In this document: positions 8,137 through 16,837 of the stretch, piece by piece
Position numbering within the stretch: position 1 is the stretch's first letter
Layout: each line of letters begins with the position of its first letter
DNA from: Chlorohelix sp037138995
Lineage (GTDB): Bacteria; Chloroflexota; Chloroflexia; Chloroheliales; Chloroheliaceae
DNA: 64,000 nucleotides
Direction: 5' to 3'
Assembly (NCBI RefSeq): GCF_037138995.1
Contig: NZ_JBAXHI010000018.1
Span: forward strand, 1-64,000
The notes under the pieces: generated by a model
Told to the model about the DNA's origin: nothing
The model's database searches: none
Seen by the model: the letters and a program-made list of their open reading frames with translations, nothing else
Program-made: the position numbers and the translations under genes

Positions 8137-9711
8137 ATGGCGGATGAGCTTATTCTGGTCGTTGATGATGAGGAAATAATCAGAAAACAGGCGGAGGCGG
8201 TGTTACAAAAAGCCGGTTTTCGCATATTAACTGCCCCTGACGGTAAAACTGCACTCGAATTGATAAAGCAACAACCCTTTGATTTGCTACTCTCCGATAT
8301 TCGCATGCCCGATATGGATGGTCTCCAACTTTTTACCAGCGCTCGCAAACTTGTACCGGACCTGATAGCGGTCTTGATGACCGCACACGGCACAATTGAT
8401 ATAGTAATCAAGGCGATGCAATTAGGTGTTCAGGGCTTTTTGCAAAAACCGTTTGCTTCCTCCGAATTGGAGCGCGTAATTAACGATGCCTTAGACAAAA
8501 GCCATATGGCACAAGAAGCGGTGCGTTTGCGGGTGCTTTCCCCCCTGCTGGAAGCACGCAAAATGTTAATGAGAGATTTTGACCTCAACGCTTTCTTTAG
8601 TTCGGTTGTGGAAGTTACCGCACGTGAGTCTGCCACCGATTATTGTGCAATATACCTTGCCGATCCAAGCGCAGGTGATTTGCAGTCTCTAGCGGTTCAT
8701 ATTAATCCTGAAGCAACCCGCTATTTTTCTGCAAACAATTTCCCTGCCGATAAACTTGCCTCACGTTCTATAGAATTAAAACGCACAGTGGTATTACGGC
8801 GTAGCAATAATACAGAAGCTTCTTCTTCCGGCGCAGATGAAACTGTACCCGGTGTGGTTATGGGTGTGCCATTGTTATTGGGAGGCAAAGCGGAAGGCGC
8901 ATTGTTGTTAGGACGTGCCGCTCTGGATAAAACTTTCGTGCAGGGTGAGCGCGAATTATTTGAGATAATCGCAGGGCAATTGGCTACGTTAGTGGATAAC
9001 CGCCGCCTCTTTGAGACACTAAGCAAACGTGAGGAGCGGTTGCGGGGCTTTCTTGCGAAATTTGTTTCCATTCAGGAAGAAGAGCGCAGAAATATATCAA
9101 AGCAAATCCAAGAGGGGATAATTCCCGCGTTAACCAGCAGCAGACAAGCTTTGCAGAATTATCTGGAAAAAGTACACTCGTCCGCGAATCAAGAATTACT
9201 TCACACCGAGCAACGCTTGAAAGAAATATTGGGTGAAGCTAAAAATCTTGTGCAAACCTTGCGCCCAACCGAGTTGGACGAATATGGTTTGGGCGCCGCT
9301 ATTCGCCTTTATGTGCGCGAAATTTCTGCTGACCCCGATATCGAACCAAAGCCGACCTTTCAACTCGAAGGGTCAGAAGTGCCTCGTCTTGGTAGCGCGG
9401 TTGAAACCGCCTTATATCGTACCTTTCAAGAAGCCCTTAATAATGCTTACAAATATGCTAAAGGTTACTCTATAAGCGTGCTAGTTAGGGTTGAAAAAAG
9501 CCGTAATAATAATCATAAAGTCACAATTGAGATCAGTGATAGGGGTAAAGGCTTTAATGCTGCTGCGCTACTCAGCGGTGAAATGGGCAGGCAAACCGGG
9601 ATGTTTTTGATGCAGGAACGTATGGCGGTTATTGGCGGCACCTGTGAAATACACTCTACTCCCGGTAGCGGCACGGTTGTTGTTCTTACCTATGATACCG
9701 ATATTCTTTAA
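8137..9711 (+). CDS. Response-regulator/GAF/degenerate HisKA_3-ATPase protein (His to Gln)
   Basis: A 524-residue signalling protein. The order is a REC domain (1-120, phosphoacceptor Asp54 in LLLSDIRMP), a GAF domain (about 145-290), a HisKA_3-like dimerisation helix (about 311-375) and a HATPase_c domain (about 415-520, N-box FQEALNNAYKYAKG, G-box ISDRGKGFN). In NarL-type kinases the helix reads E-R-x-R-I-A-R-E-L-H-D. Here it reads EERRNISKQIQEG, so the phosphoacceptor His is Gln325 (codon CAA at 9109-9111). The ATP-binding lobe looks intact. The protein therefore probably cannot autophosphorylate conventionally and may act as an ATP-dependent scaffold or phosphatase. The ATG at 8137 follows the glycosyltransferase gene by 30 nt. 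Confidence 0.88.
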   Translation: MADELILVVDDEEIIRKQAEAVLQKAGFRILTAPDGKTALELIKQQPFDLLLSDIRMPDMDGLQLFTSARKLVPDLIAVLMTAHGTIDIVIKAMQLGVQGFLQKPFASSELERVINDALDKSHMAQEAVRLRVLSPLLEARKMLMRDFDLNAFFSSVVEVTARESATDYCAIYLADPSAGDLQSLAVHINPEATRYFSANNFPADKLASRSIELKRTVVLRRSNNTEASSSGADETVPGVVMGVPLLLGGKAEGALLLGRAALDKTFVQGERELFEIIAGQLATLVDNRRLFETLSKREERLRGFLAKFVSIQEEERRNISKQIQEGIIPALTSSRQALQNYLEKVHSSANQELLHTEQRLKEILGEAKNLVQTLRPTELDEYGLGAAIRLYVREISADPDIEPKPTFQLEGSEVPRLGSAVETALYRTFQEALNNAYKYAKGYSISVLVRVEKSRNNNHKVTIEISDRGKGFNAAALLSGEMGRQTGMFLMQERMAVIGGTCEIHSTPGSGTVVVLTYDTDIL

Positions 9712-9992
9712 ATTATTTATTTGTCCATAATTTAACTCAACATTGCCTGTCGAGGCGGTATTTTATAGTTGCAAATTTTGTTATCGTACCTAGAAATTTT
9801 CCCTCTTGAAAGTTTTACCCTGTTTGAGGCTAATCCTTCTGAATACTCACTTTATTTATTACGCTTATGTAACATATCAGGAAAATAGATTGCATCAATA
9901 ACATTTGCCCTGTAAAATTAAGTAAAAGAGTCAAGTTAATTAGAAGTAAAAACCAATTATTAAATCTTTGTATTGAGAGTGACGGTGGTAGT

Positions 9993-11003
9993 TTGAGCTT
10001 TTCCGCAGTAAGTTTCCGACAGAAACGTATTTTAAGTCTGTTCCTGATTTTAACCCTTTTTTCCATTCTGATAAGTGCATGTAGTAGCGCAGAACCTACG
10101 GTTCTTACCACATCCCCAGCCTATAGCTCAACTATAACCACCGCAACCGCATCTCCCTATGTTACTGTTGCTCCGACTCCAATCCAAACTTTGGAAGTGA
10201 GTCAGTCTTTAACGCTCGAAATAGGGGGTTTCTCATCTTTTGTATATTTTCCGGTTGGGTTGGATAAAACAGAACCTGCTCAGATATTGCTAGTGTTGCA
10301 TGGGATGGGCGGTAATGGTCAAGCAATGGGGCGAATATTGACCGATTATGCCGATCGCTATCATATGGTGCTAATTGCACCTAGCCTTCAATATAATCAG
10401 AACTGGAAAGATATTTCGGTTATTGCAAAAGAAGACCCTGCTATTTCTGCCCAACTTCAAAATATGATTGACCAGATTCCCGCAACGCTTGGTTTGCAGA
10501 TTTACCCCAAAGTTATGCTCTTTGGTTTTTCCAGAGGCGCACAATTGGCGCATCGCTTTGCTATGTTCTACCCTGAGAGGGTTTTTGCTGCCGCTATAAT
10601 CTCAGCCGGTGGGTATTCACTGCCCGTTACCAACGAACCAAATGTAGACCAGAAAAGTCAGCCAGCTTCTAAAATTATGCCGTTTCCGTTTGGAGTAGGG
10701 GATATTTCACATTATACCGGGCATGTTTTTAACCGTGAAGCTTTCACAAAGGTGCAATTTGTGGTTGAAGTGGGGGAATTGGATAATAAATCCGCCGATG
10801 TACCGCGTGATTACGACCCTTATCTCGGTAATAATCGGCTAGAACGCGCCCGAACTTTCTACAAGTGGTTACAGCAGGTTGGCGTGCATGCTACTTTCAA
10901 CACTTTCCCAAAAGCTGGTCACGAGATTACTCCTGAGATGGGGCAGATGGCTTTCCAGTTTTTCAGGAATGCCCAACAGGCTACCAACCGAAATGCAGCT
11001 TAG
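9993..11003 (+). CDS. Secreted lipoprotein esterase of the PHB-depolymerase/feruloyl-esterase type
   Basis: An alpha/beta-hydrolase predicted to be lipid-anchored outside the cytoplasmic membrane. A signal peptide (KRILSLFLILTLFSILISAC) ends in a lipobox whose Cys would be lipidated through Lgt, encoded at 26.1 kb. A Ser/Thr/Pro-rich spacer follows. The hydrolase core shows LLVLHGMGGNG (oxyanion region), the nucleophile elbow GFSRG and a catalytic His in AGHEITPE. The substrate cannot be read from the sequence: polyester depolymerase, feruloyl esterase and generic esterase are all possible. The start is a TTG at 9993. The gene is convergent with the REC-kinase gene, with only 10 nt between stops. 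Confidence 0.85.
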   Translation: MSFSAVSFRQKRILSLFLILTLFSILISACSSAEPTVLTTSPAYSSTITTATASPYVTVAPTPIQTLEVSQSLTLEIGGFSSFVYFPVGLDKTEPAQILLVLHGMGGNGQAMGRILTDYADRYHMVLIAPSLQYNQNWKDISVIAKEDPAISAQLQNMIDQIPATLGLQIYPKVMLFGFSRGAQLAHRFAMFYPERVFAAAIISAGGYSLPVTNEPNVDQKSQPASKIMPFPFGVGDISHYTGHVFNREAFTKVQFVVEVGELDNKSADVPRDYDPYLGNNRLERARTFYKWLQQVGVHATFNTFPKAGHEITPEMGQMAFQFFRNAQQATNRNAA

Positions 11004-11013
11004 CAAATTTCAA

Positions 11014-12117
11014 TTACCGTGCCAGTGGTAACGAAACGATTGCAATTGTACCCGCTTCTGGAGTGCTTATCAGGTTCAAGTTACCACCATAAATCTGGCA
11101 TAACCGCTTTACTAGAGTTAATCCCAGACCGCCACCTTGTTGCTCGTGCAATTCCCGATTAAATTGAACAAACCCGGCTATAGAGCGGATTTGTTCCGGT
11201 TTCATACCATGCCCTTTATCCTGCACTTCCAGAATAAATTCGCCATTATCTAGTCGAGTAGTTACAGTTATTGGTGAACCGGGCGTAGAATAGCGAAAAG
11301 CATTGTTAATCAATTCTTCTGCAATTTTTGCTATGCGCGTTTCGTTGATGGCGACCTTGTATTTTTGACCGGAAAATTGCACGGTTAAATCTCCTAACCG
11401 TTCAAACCCTTCCGCTTCTTTTTTAGCAACATTGGCTAATATCGTTTCAGGTGAAATGCAAAGTTCACGTCGGAATAATTGGATTTTTTGCTGGTTTTCC
11501 TTGACAACTTCGAGTTCTGCGACCAATAAAAAGTTCTGGATAAGCCGATTCAGGCGCTGCGAGTTCTGATAAATGCCATTTGCCATCAACCCTATTTCAT
11601 CTCTTTCAAGCGAATCTCTATAATCTCTCAGCAAAAGAGAATAGCCAAGAATTATGCTTAAGGGAGTTAGGAACTCATGCGGTAGAATTGTTGTAATATT
11701 CTGGCGCAATTCATTTAATTTGGCTTCGATTTGGTGTTTATTATTGAGATGCTTTTCAATCCGCGTGTTAACCGAATTAATCAAGTCTTCGATGGTGCAG
11801 GGTTTCACCAGATAATCATCGGCTCCAAGTTCCATGCCGATTCTCATCCGGCTGTGTTCATTAAACCCGGTTAGGAAAATAAATGGAATGGAGGAAAATT
11901 TAGGGTTGGATCGAACGGTTTTTAGGACGGTGTAGCCATCCATCTGAGGCATATTTATATCACATAAAATCAAATCGGGTTGGTGTTGTTCGAGTAGAGC
12001 AAGTCCTGTTTTACCATCGGCAGCCTTCATAACTTCATAATTTGCGTTGGAAAGCACCACTGCCATGGTGCTGCGAATCATTTCCTCATCATCAATTATC
12101 AATATTTTCATTTGCAA
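11014..12117 (-). CDS. Compact REC-HisKA-HATPase hybrid histidine kinase
   Basis: A 367-residue soluble two-component protein with an N-terminal receiver (about 3-120, Asp in LILCDINMPQMDGY, Lys in DDYLVKPC), a HisKA helix with H-box LPHEFLTPLS (about 140-205), and a HATPase_c domain (about 240-365, EELINNAFRYS N-box, VQDKGHGMKPEQ G1-box, GGGLGLTLVKRL). It has no sensor or membrane segment, so its input is probably phosphorylation of its own receiver by another kinase. All key residues are present, unlike in the kinase at 8.1 kb. It is transcribed alone from the gap at 12118-12462. Confidence 0.92.
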   Translation of the reverse strand: MQMKILIIDDEEMIRSTMAVVLSNANYEVMKAADGKTGLALLEQHQPDLILCDINMPQMDGYTVLKTVRSNPKFSSIPFIFLTGFNEHSRMRIGMELGADDYLVKPCTIEDLINSVNTRIEKHLNNKHQIEAKLNELRQNITTILPHEFLTPLSIILGYSLLLRDYRDSLERDEIGLMANGIYQNSQRLNRLIQNFLLVAELEVVKENQQKIQLFRRELCISPETILANVAKKEAEGFERLGDLTVQFSGQKYKVAINETRIAKIAEELINNAFRYSTPGSPITVTTRLDNGEFILEVQDKGHGMKPEQIRSIAGFVQFNRELHEQQGGGLGLTLVKRLCQIYGGNLNLISTPEAGTIAIVSLPLAR

Positions 12118-12462
12118 CCAAGCTTAGACAAAATAAAACGACAATAAAACTTTACCAGTCCTATTTTAACATGATTCCTTTGCCAGATTTATAGCTTTGC
12201 TGGGGAAATTCATTTCAATATCATAACAAATTTAGGAATTCTCCAAAGAAACTCGCTAGGTGAAGGTTTCTATTTCTTATTTAGTTAGGAGCTTAATACT
12301 GGAAAAGCTGTTAGTTGTTGTTTTATTCCAAGCGCTGTATTTTGTAGGTCGGCGTGAGCAAACGACTTCCTATGGTTAAATTATTTTCACCCTGACACTG
12401 AATCTGGAAATTTTGTAACAATTCTGCTAATCTGAATTATTCCATAAAACCTCTAGCAGTGT
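12118..12462. other. Gene-free interval
   Basis: AT-rich spacer between the start of the REC-kinase gene and the end of the SCP2 gene, both on the minus strand. It must hold the kinase promoter and the end of the phaE-like operon. I see no convincing terminator hairpin, RNA gene or repeat in it. Confidence 0.5.
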
Positions 12463-12873
12463 TTATTGCTTTGGTAATTCGGTAGGAACCAACTTAAGGC
12501 TATTGACCAATTCATTGGCGGCTTTTAGGTTTTTCATAACCTTTTGCATATTGCCTTTTAGGCTCAATTTGCCGGTCATAATCGCTTGCATAGGGTCAAG
12601 TTCGTTGGTTGCTACTTTAAACCATGAATCAGTCGGTCCTTTGACAGTAAATTCAGGGGTGCGAAGGGAAGCATCTTCTATTTTAATTGCTTCAAGGCAT
12701 TTACCATATTGTAGATTTAAATACATGATAATTTCATCAGTAGATGTTTCGTCTGGTAAAGCTATAAAATAAAAATCGCCTTCCCACTCTTTTGCGGCAT
12801 CTTCATAACTCGCGCTTGCATTGAGAGCATTTTTGAATTCATTAAGCCATTCCTGTGTACCGAACAACGCCAT
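12463..12873 (-). CDS. SCP2 sterol-binding-like protein
   Basis: A 136-residue soluble protein of the SCP2/sterol-carrier fold, which binds lipids or acyl chains in a hydrophobic tunnel. The family pattern is visible: WFKVATNELDPMQAIMTGKLSLKGNM corresponds to the block in which SCP2 proteins read ...a-x-pd-a-m..G.l.l.Gd. A strong AAGGAGG ribosome-binding site lies about 10 nt before the ATG. It is the last gene of a probable operon with a PhaE/phasin-like protein, a PhaB-like reductase and a GNAT enzyme. A role in handling acyl chains near PHA granules is possible but not shown. Confidence 0.82.
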   Translation of the reverse strand: MALFGTQEWLNEFKNALNASASYEDAAKEWEGDFYFIALPDETSTDEIIMYLNLQYGKCLEAIKIEDASLRTPEFTVKGPTDSWFKVATNELDPMQAIMTGKLSLKGNMQKVMKNLKAANELVNSLKLVPTELPKQ

Positions 12874-12905
12874 GTAATTACTGCCTCCTTGTGTAGTAGA
12901 ATGAT

Positions 12906-13505
12906 TTAGGGATTAATAATTGTATTACCGGGATAAATCTGGCTATCGGAAAGTCTCTGCCAGTAATCCTTTATTTTGCAACCCATAATCAGCATGTCAT
13001 GGGTTACGCCTTTTGCATCTTTTATGTAATCGGTGAGAATGCCCTCATGTACATAGCCTAGTTGCTTATAGATTTTGATAGCAACTAACTGATCGGCGCG
13101 TAATTCGGCGGATAGTTTTTCCATACCTAGGTTACGAGCAAGGTTGAATAATTCGCTGGCAAGTATGCGACCAAGCCCCAAGCCGCGAGTATTTTCACCC
13201 ACTAGCATCCAAAATTCGCCAATATGTGCAAACCATTGGGTGCGATAGCCTTTTAGTACCGCAACGCCTACAATGCGTCCGTTAATTTCGGCACCAATTG
13301 GAAACACCTCATTCCAGCGAGGACCCCCGAACCAAGATTCTAGACTTTCACGCTCGGTTACATCATAGCGCAGAAAATTACGCTCATCTTCGAGGATGGT
13401 TAGGAAAAACATGATGAGACGGTCTTCATCTTCTTGATGCAATACCCGCAGGGTAGCAATCTGACCGTCACGCAAATCTATTTCTTTTGGATAGTCATCC
13501 AGCAT
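12906..13505 (-). CDS. GNAT-family N-acetyltransferase
   Basis: About 200 residues with a complete GNAT acetyltransferase fold. After the N-terminal IATLRVLHQEDEDRL strand-helix comes AEINGRIVGVAVLKGYR, then FWMLVGENTRGLGLGRILASEL, whose RGLGLG loop binds acetyl-CoA pyrophosphate, then AIKIYKQLGYVHEGIL, typical of the C-terminal GNAT motif. It resembles the RimJ/RimL or phosphinothricin-type group; the acceptor is unknown. The ATG at 13505 is chosen because longer starts would overlap the phaB-like gene by up to 180 nt; a GTG at 13550 is an alternative. It sits in the phaE-phaB-SCP2 operon. Confidence 0.85.
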   Translation of the reverse strand: MLDDYPKEIDLRDGQIATLRVLHQEDEDRLIMFFLTILEDERNFLRYDVTERESLESWFGGPRWNEVFPIGAEINGRIVGVAVLKGYRTQWFAHIGEFWMLVGENTRGLGLGRILASELFNLARNLGMEKLSAELRADQLVAIKIYKQLGYVHEGILTDYIKDAKGVTHDMLIMGCKIKDYWQRLSDSQIYPGNTIINP

Positions 13506-13575
13506 TTTCTGGTGATTTAACCTGTCTAAAAAATTGATTAAGTAAGGCACGCCAGTTTTGGTGTTCCTTATTATT

Positions 13576-14322
13576 TTAACCCATGTGCATTCCGCCGTTG
13601 ATGTTGATTTCCTGTCCGGTAATATAATCGGCATCAGCACAAAGGAATACAACCGATTTGGCAACTTCTTCGGATTTTCCCAGTCTTCCCATTGGAATTT
13701 TGGATTTAATCTGATCGAGGCGGTCTGCCGGAATTGCTGCCACCATTTCGGTTTCAATAAAGCCCGGACAAATGGAATTTACAGTAATCCCAGATTTGGC
13801 GGTTTCTAAAGCCAGCGATCTGGTAAAGCCCAGAATACCGGCTTTGGTGGCACTGTAGTTTGCCTGCCCAAAACCGCCTGCCTGCCCAATAACAGACGAG
13901 ATGCTGACGATATGACCGTGTTTTTGGTTCAGCATATGCTGTAACGCGCTATGTGTACAGTTGTATAGGCTATTGAGGTTGGCATTAATAACTTCATTCC
14001 ACATTTGCTCGTTCATATTCTTGAAAGATTTATCGCGTGTGATACCTGCATTATTAACCAGTATATCAAGTTTTCCGAACTCTGCGACAGTCTTTTCAAT
14101 TAATGCTTTGGCATCCTCATAATTTCCAACGTCACCGGCAATGGCAATTGCTTTACCACCCTTTGCTCTAATCTGCGCTAAGGTTTCCTCTGCGCCTGCC
14201 GTATCACTTTTGTAATTAACAGCCACGCTGGCGCCCTCTAACGCCAGTTCGATTGCAATTGCCTTGCCAATGCCTTTTGAGCTACCAGTAACTATGGCTA
14301 CCTGCCCATCCAGTTTGCCCAT
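13576..14322 (-). CDS. phaB: Acetoacetyl-CoA reductase / 3-oxoacyl-ACP reductase (PhaB/FabG SDR)
   Basis: Cytosolic short-chain dehydrogenase that reduces a 3-oxoacyl thioester with NADPH. Visible are the Rossmann motif TGSSKGIG, NNAG, the catalytic SIS...YSATK (Ser, Tyr, Lys) and ICPGFIETEM. The C-terminal INGGMHMG matches acetoacetyl-CoA reductases of PHA synthesis better than typical FabG. The neighbouring PhaE/phasin-like gene supports PhaB, but FabG cannot be excluded. I place the start at the MGK Met (14322), which has GGAGAG about 8 nt upstream; an ATG 15 nt earlier is possible. Confidence 0.85.
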   Translation of the reverse strand: MGKLDGQVAIVTGSSKGIGKAIAIELALEGASVAVNYKSDTAGAEETLAQIRAKGGKAIAIAGDVGNYEDAKALIEKTVAEFGKLDILVNNAGITRDKSFKNMNEQMWNEVINANLNSLYNCTHSALQHMLNQKHGHIVSISSVIGQAGGFGQANYSATKAGILGFTRSLALETAKSGITVNSICPGFIETEMVAAIPADRLDQIKSKIPMGRLGKSEEVAKSVVFLCADADYITGQEININGGMHMG

Positions 14323-14375
14323 CCTTGTTCTCTCCATCTTTCTTCAATCAACTCTATATATTACTACTGGTAGGA

Positions 14376-14933
14376 CTATTCTGGGGTATCTTCAGTTGAT
14401 TTTCGTTTAGCCGATTTTTTGATAACCGGACTTGCTTCACCCAACGGGTAATAACCTGCCTCACCTTCAGCGGTTGCTTGCGCCTCCGAGACAGCGTTAT
14501 CAGCGGTGGAGTCGGCTTGTAGGTGAAGCACCTTCATGATTTGTTCAAGAGTATTTTCTATTTTAGAAAGTCTGACTTCGAGATTACCCAAATGCCCGCT
14601 GATTTTCTTGATTTCAGCAGGAGTAGAATTAGACTCGATTTTCTCCTGAAGGTCATCAAGCCGAGCGTCAATATCAATGATTTGAGAAGAAAGTCGGGTG
14701 AAATCGTGGAGAGTGGGCAAACCCTGCAAATGCAGATATTTCTCCATATTATCCTGTAGGACCTTCTGCATTGTCATTGCGGATTCCATGTTTTTACCCA
14801 TAGTTGCCGCGAAATTATCAGTGTTTACAAACTGGTTCATAGCATTGGAAGACATTTCTTCGCTGGCATCCATCATTTTTTTCCAAAAGCTGAATGGATC
14901 CATAGGCGAGCCACCTTTAGTTTCGTCGCTCAT
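14376..14933 (-). CDS. PhaE/phasin-like polyhydroxyalkanoate-associated protein
   Basis: A 185-residue, mostly helical acidic protein. The N-terminus has MDPFSFWKKMMDASEEMSSNAMNQFVNT, cited here only as a Met/Asn-rich amphipathic segment beginning with PFSFWKK, followed by LHLQGLPTLHDFTRLSSQI and a coiled coil with heptads (DARLDDLQEKIES, LGNLEVRLSKIENTLEQI). The tail is low-complexity and ends basic (KKSAKRKST). This layout matches small PhaE/PhaR-type PHA synthase subunits and phasins. No phaC gene is in the window. It is the first gene of the phaE-phaB-GNAT-SCP2 operon and has AAGGAGA about 12 nt before the ATG. Confidence 0.65.
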   Translation of the reverse strand: MSDETKGGSPMDPFSFWKKMMDASEEMSSNAMNQFVNTDNFAATMGKNMESAMTMQKVLQDNMEKYLHLQGLPTLHDFTRLSSQIIDIDARLDDLQEKIESNSTPAEIKKISGHLGNLEVRLSKIENTLEQIMKVLHLQADSTADNAVSEAQATAEGEAGYYPLGEASPVIKKSAKRKSTEDTPE

Positions 14934-15039
14934 AGTATTAATATTCTCCTTTATCTCTTAACCTTGGCTTCTGACATTATTATGGAGCAGAAAAACACGA
15001 TATGAAAAGGATACTATATTTTCGGAAGAGCCGCAATAA

Positions 15040-16692
15040 CTATAGCTCTTCCGGAGCGCTCATACCCATTAAACTTAGCGCTCGTGCCAGCGTAATTTTA
15101 ACTGCACTTACCAAAAGCAGCCTAGCTTTGCTTAAAGGCACATTTTCAGGGTCAATTACTCGATTATCGTGATAATAGGTGTGAAATGCACTTGCAAGGT
15201 CTTGTGCATAGAACGCTAGTCGGTGCGGTTCCAGATTACGCGCCGCTCCTGCCACAATTTCGGGCAGTAAAGTTAATTGCCTTACCAGATTTAAATCCGC
15301 ATCATTATTCAGAAGGGTTATATCGCCGTCATCCCAAGTTTTAATACCCTTTTCAGGGGCTTGCTTAAAAATGCTGGCGCAGCGGGCATGGGCATACTGG
15401 ACATAATAGACCGGATTTTCATTAGATTGAGCGAGCGCAAGGTCAAGGTCAAAATCAATTTTGGTGTCTTGACTTCGGCTTATTAAGTTAAAGCGTACTG
15501 CATCCGCCCCAACTTCGCTCATAACTCTTTCAAGGGTTATGATATTGCCAGCGGTTTTTTTCATTCTTGCGCCATTAACCATGACCATTTGCATAACGAT
15601 AATGGTCAGGTCATCGGGATTCAAGCCGAGCGCGTTAAGGCTGGCTTTTAAGCGAGGGATGTGACCCTGATGATCCGCTCCCCAGATATTGATAACTTTC
15701 TGGAAACCGCGTGTTATAAACTTGTTATAGTGGTAGGCAATATCTGACACGAAATAGGTGGGTAAGCCGTTTGAGCGAATTAGCACATTGTCTTTTTCCT
15801 GCCCTAATGCGCTGGAACCAAACCAAACTGCTCCTTCACGCTCTGCTACGTGTCCTTTTTTACGCAATTGCTCAAGAGTGGCTTGTACCTCACCGCTATC
15901 GAACAGGCTTTGTTCCCGGAACCACCGATTAAATTTTACTCCCATGCGCTCAAGCGTAGCCTTAATGTCAGCTAATTGCGTTTCAATTCCAAGCACACCC
16001 ACTTGTAAGCGTCCTTCAGAATCGGGTAATTTCAGGAATCGCTCGCCATATTCCTCGATAAGTAATCGCGCTGCAAATTCAGCGGCAGGGTAATTTTCTA
16101 ATGGAGGAGTGGCAACTTCGCCTTGAAGCTTTCGATAATAGTACCAGCAATTGTTGTAAAACACTTCCATACGGCTACCGGCATCGTTTACGTAAAATTC
16201 ACGTTCTACCTCATAGCCTGCCGCTTCCAGCACATTAGCCAAAGCATCACCTAATGCCGCCCCCCGCGCCGAAGCAATGGTAATCGGACCGGTTGGGTTT
16301 GCGCTTACGAACTCTACCTGCACTTTGGTTTGCTTGCCTAGCTCAACATTTCCATAACTCTGCCCGGCTTTGATAATTTCCAAAACCTGCCCCGCCAACC
16401 AACCTTGTTTCATGCGGAAGTTGATAAAGCCCGGTTGGGCAATTTCTACTGTCGCTATTGAATCATTTGGTTTAAGGTAATGACGGATAATTTCGGCAAT
16501 ACGCATCGAATTTGAGTTCGGCATGGCTCGCTTCAACTTGAGAGCTACATTGCAAGCGTAATCTCCATGATCGTACCGAGGGGTGCGCTCCACAAAAACT
16601 TCTGGCAGCGCTATTTCCGGTAACGCTCCCTTTTGTACTGCGTTATGGATTGCCTCTTTAACAAAAGAGGCTAGTTCTTCGTTTACAGTCAT
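15040..16692 (-). CDS. argS: Arginyl-tRNA synthetase with atypical signature motifs
   Basis: Class I aminoacyl-tRNA synthetase, 550 residues, charging tRNA-Arg. It has the N-terminal Arg-tRNA-synt_N domain (1-95), the catalytic Rossmann core, and the C-terminal anticodon-binding DALR domain (from about 430, ending in LARALSLMGMSAPEEL). The HIGH motif, normally within NPTGPLHVGHARG, reads NPTGPITIASARG (residues 132-144), so the HxGH positions are Thr-Ile-Ala-Ser. The KMSK loop reads RMKK (376-379) before TAGN. The rest of the family signature is strong, so the assignment is safe. Whether the variant motif is normal for the lineage cannot be told from here. A TATACT-like -10 box lies 5 nt before the ATG. 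Confidence 0.93.
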   Translation of the reverse strand: MTVNEELASFVKEAIHNAVQKGALPEIALPEVFVERTPRYDHGDYACNVALKLKRAMPNSNSMRIAEIIRHYLKPNDSIATVEIAQPGFINFRMKQGWLAGQVLEIIKAGQSYGNVELGKQTKVQVEFVSANPTGPITIASARGAALGDALANVLEAAGYEVEREFYVNDAGSRMEVFYNNCWYYYRKLQGEVATPPLENYPAAEFAARLLIEEYGERFLKLPDSEGRLQVGVLGIETQLADIKATLERMGVKFNRWFREQSLFDSGEVQATLEQLRKKGHVAEREGAVWFGSSALGQEKDNVLIRSNGLPTYFVSDIAYHYNKFITRGFQKVINIWGADHQGHIPRLKASLNALGLNPDDLTIIVMQMVMVNGARMKKTAGNIITLERVMSEVGADAVRFNLISRSQDTKIDFDLDLALAQSNENPVYYVQYAHARCASIFKQAPEKGIKTWDDGDITLLNNDADLNLVRQLTLLPEIVAGAARNLEPHRLAFYAQDLASAFHTYYHDNRVIDPENVPLSKARLLLVSAVKITLARALSLMGMSAPEEL

Positions 16693-16697
16693 ATTTT

Positions 16698-16703
16698 AGT
16701 ATA
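16698..16703 (-). promoter_or_regulatory. Candidate -10 box of argS
   Basis: TATACT on the minus strand ends only 5 nt upstream of the argS ATG, which would give a transcript starting at or very near the start codon. No clear -35 hexamer or ribosome-binding site accompanies it. Confidence 0.35.
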
Positions 16704-16803
16704 GTAAAAGTATCTTGAAAAACATTAAAGGTCAGTAGAGAAAAATTATACCAGATTTTTGCTAAGTTATCTCTACAAACCCCAAGTCTTAATTTTCTGA
16801 TAG

Positions 16804-16831
16804 TTGACATCGCTAAAAAAGGGCATATAAT
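16804..16831 (+). promoter_or_regulatory. Near-perfect sigma-70-type promoter
   Basis: TTGACA (16804-16809), a 16-bp spacer and TATAAT (16826-16831), both consensus hexamers. Transcription would start near 16838 towards ccmE, but a strong terminator lies about 125-150 nt downstream and no gene lies between. Confidence 0.7.
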
Positions 16832-16837
16832 TAACTT

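Noticed and set aside
13506..13757. Longer GNAT start overlapping the phaB-like gene
   Set aside because: It would add 84 residues without GNAT character and overlap a well-supported gene by 180 nt.
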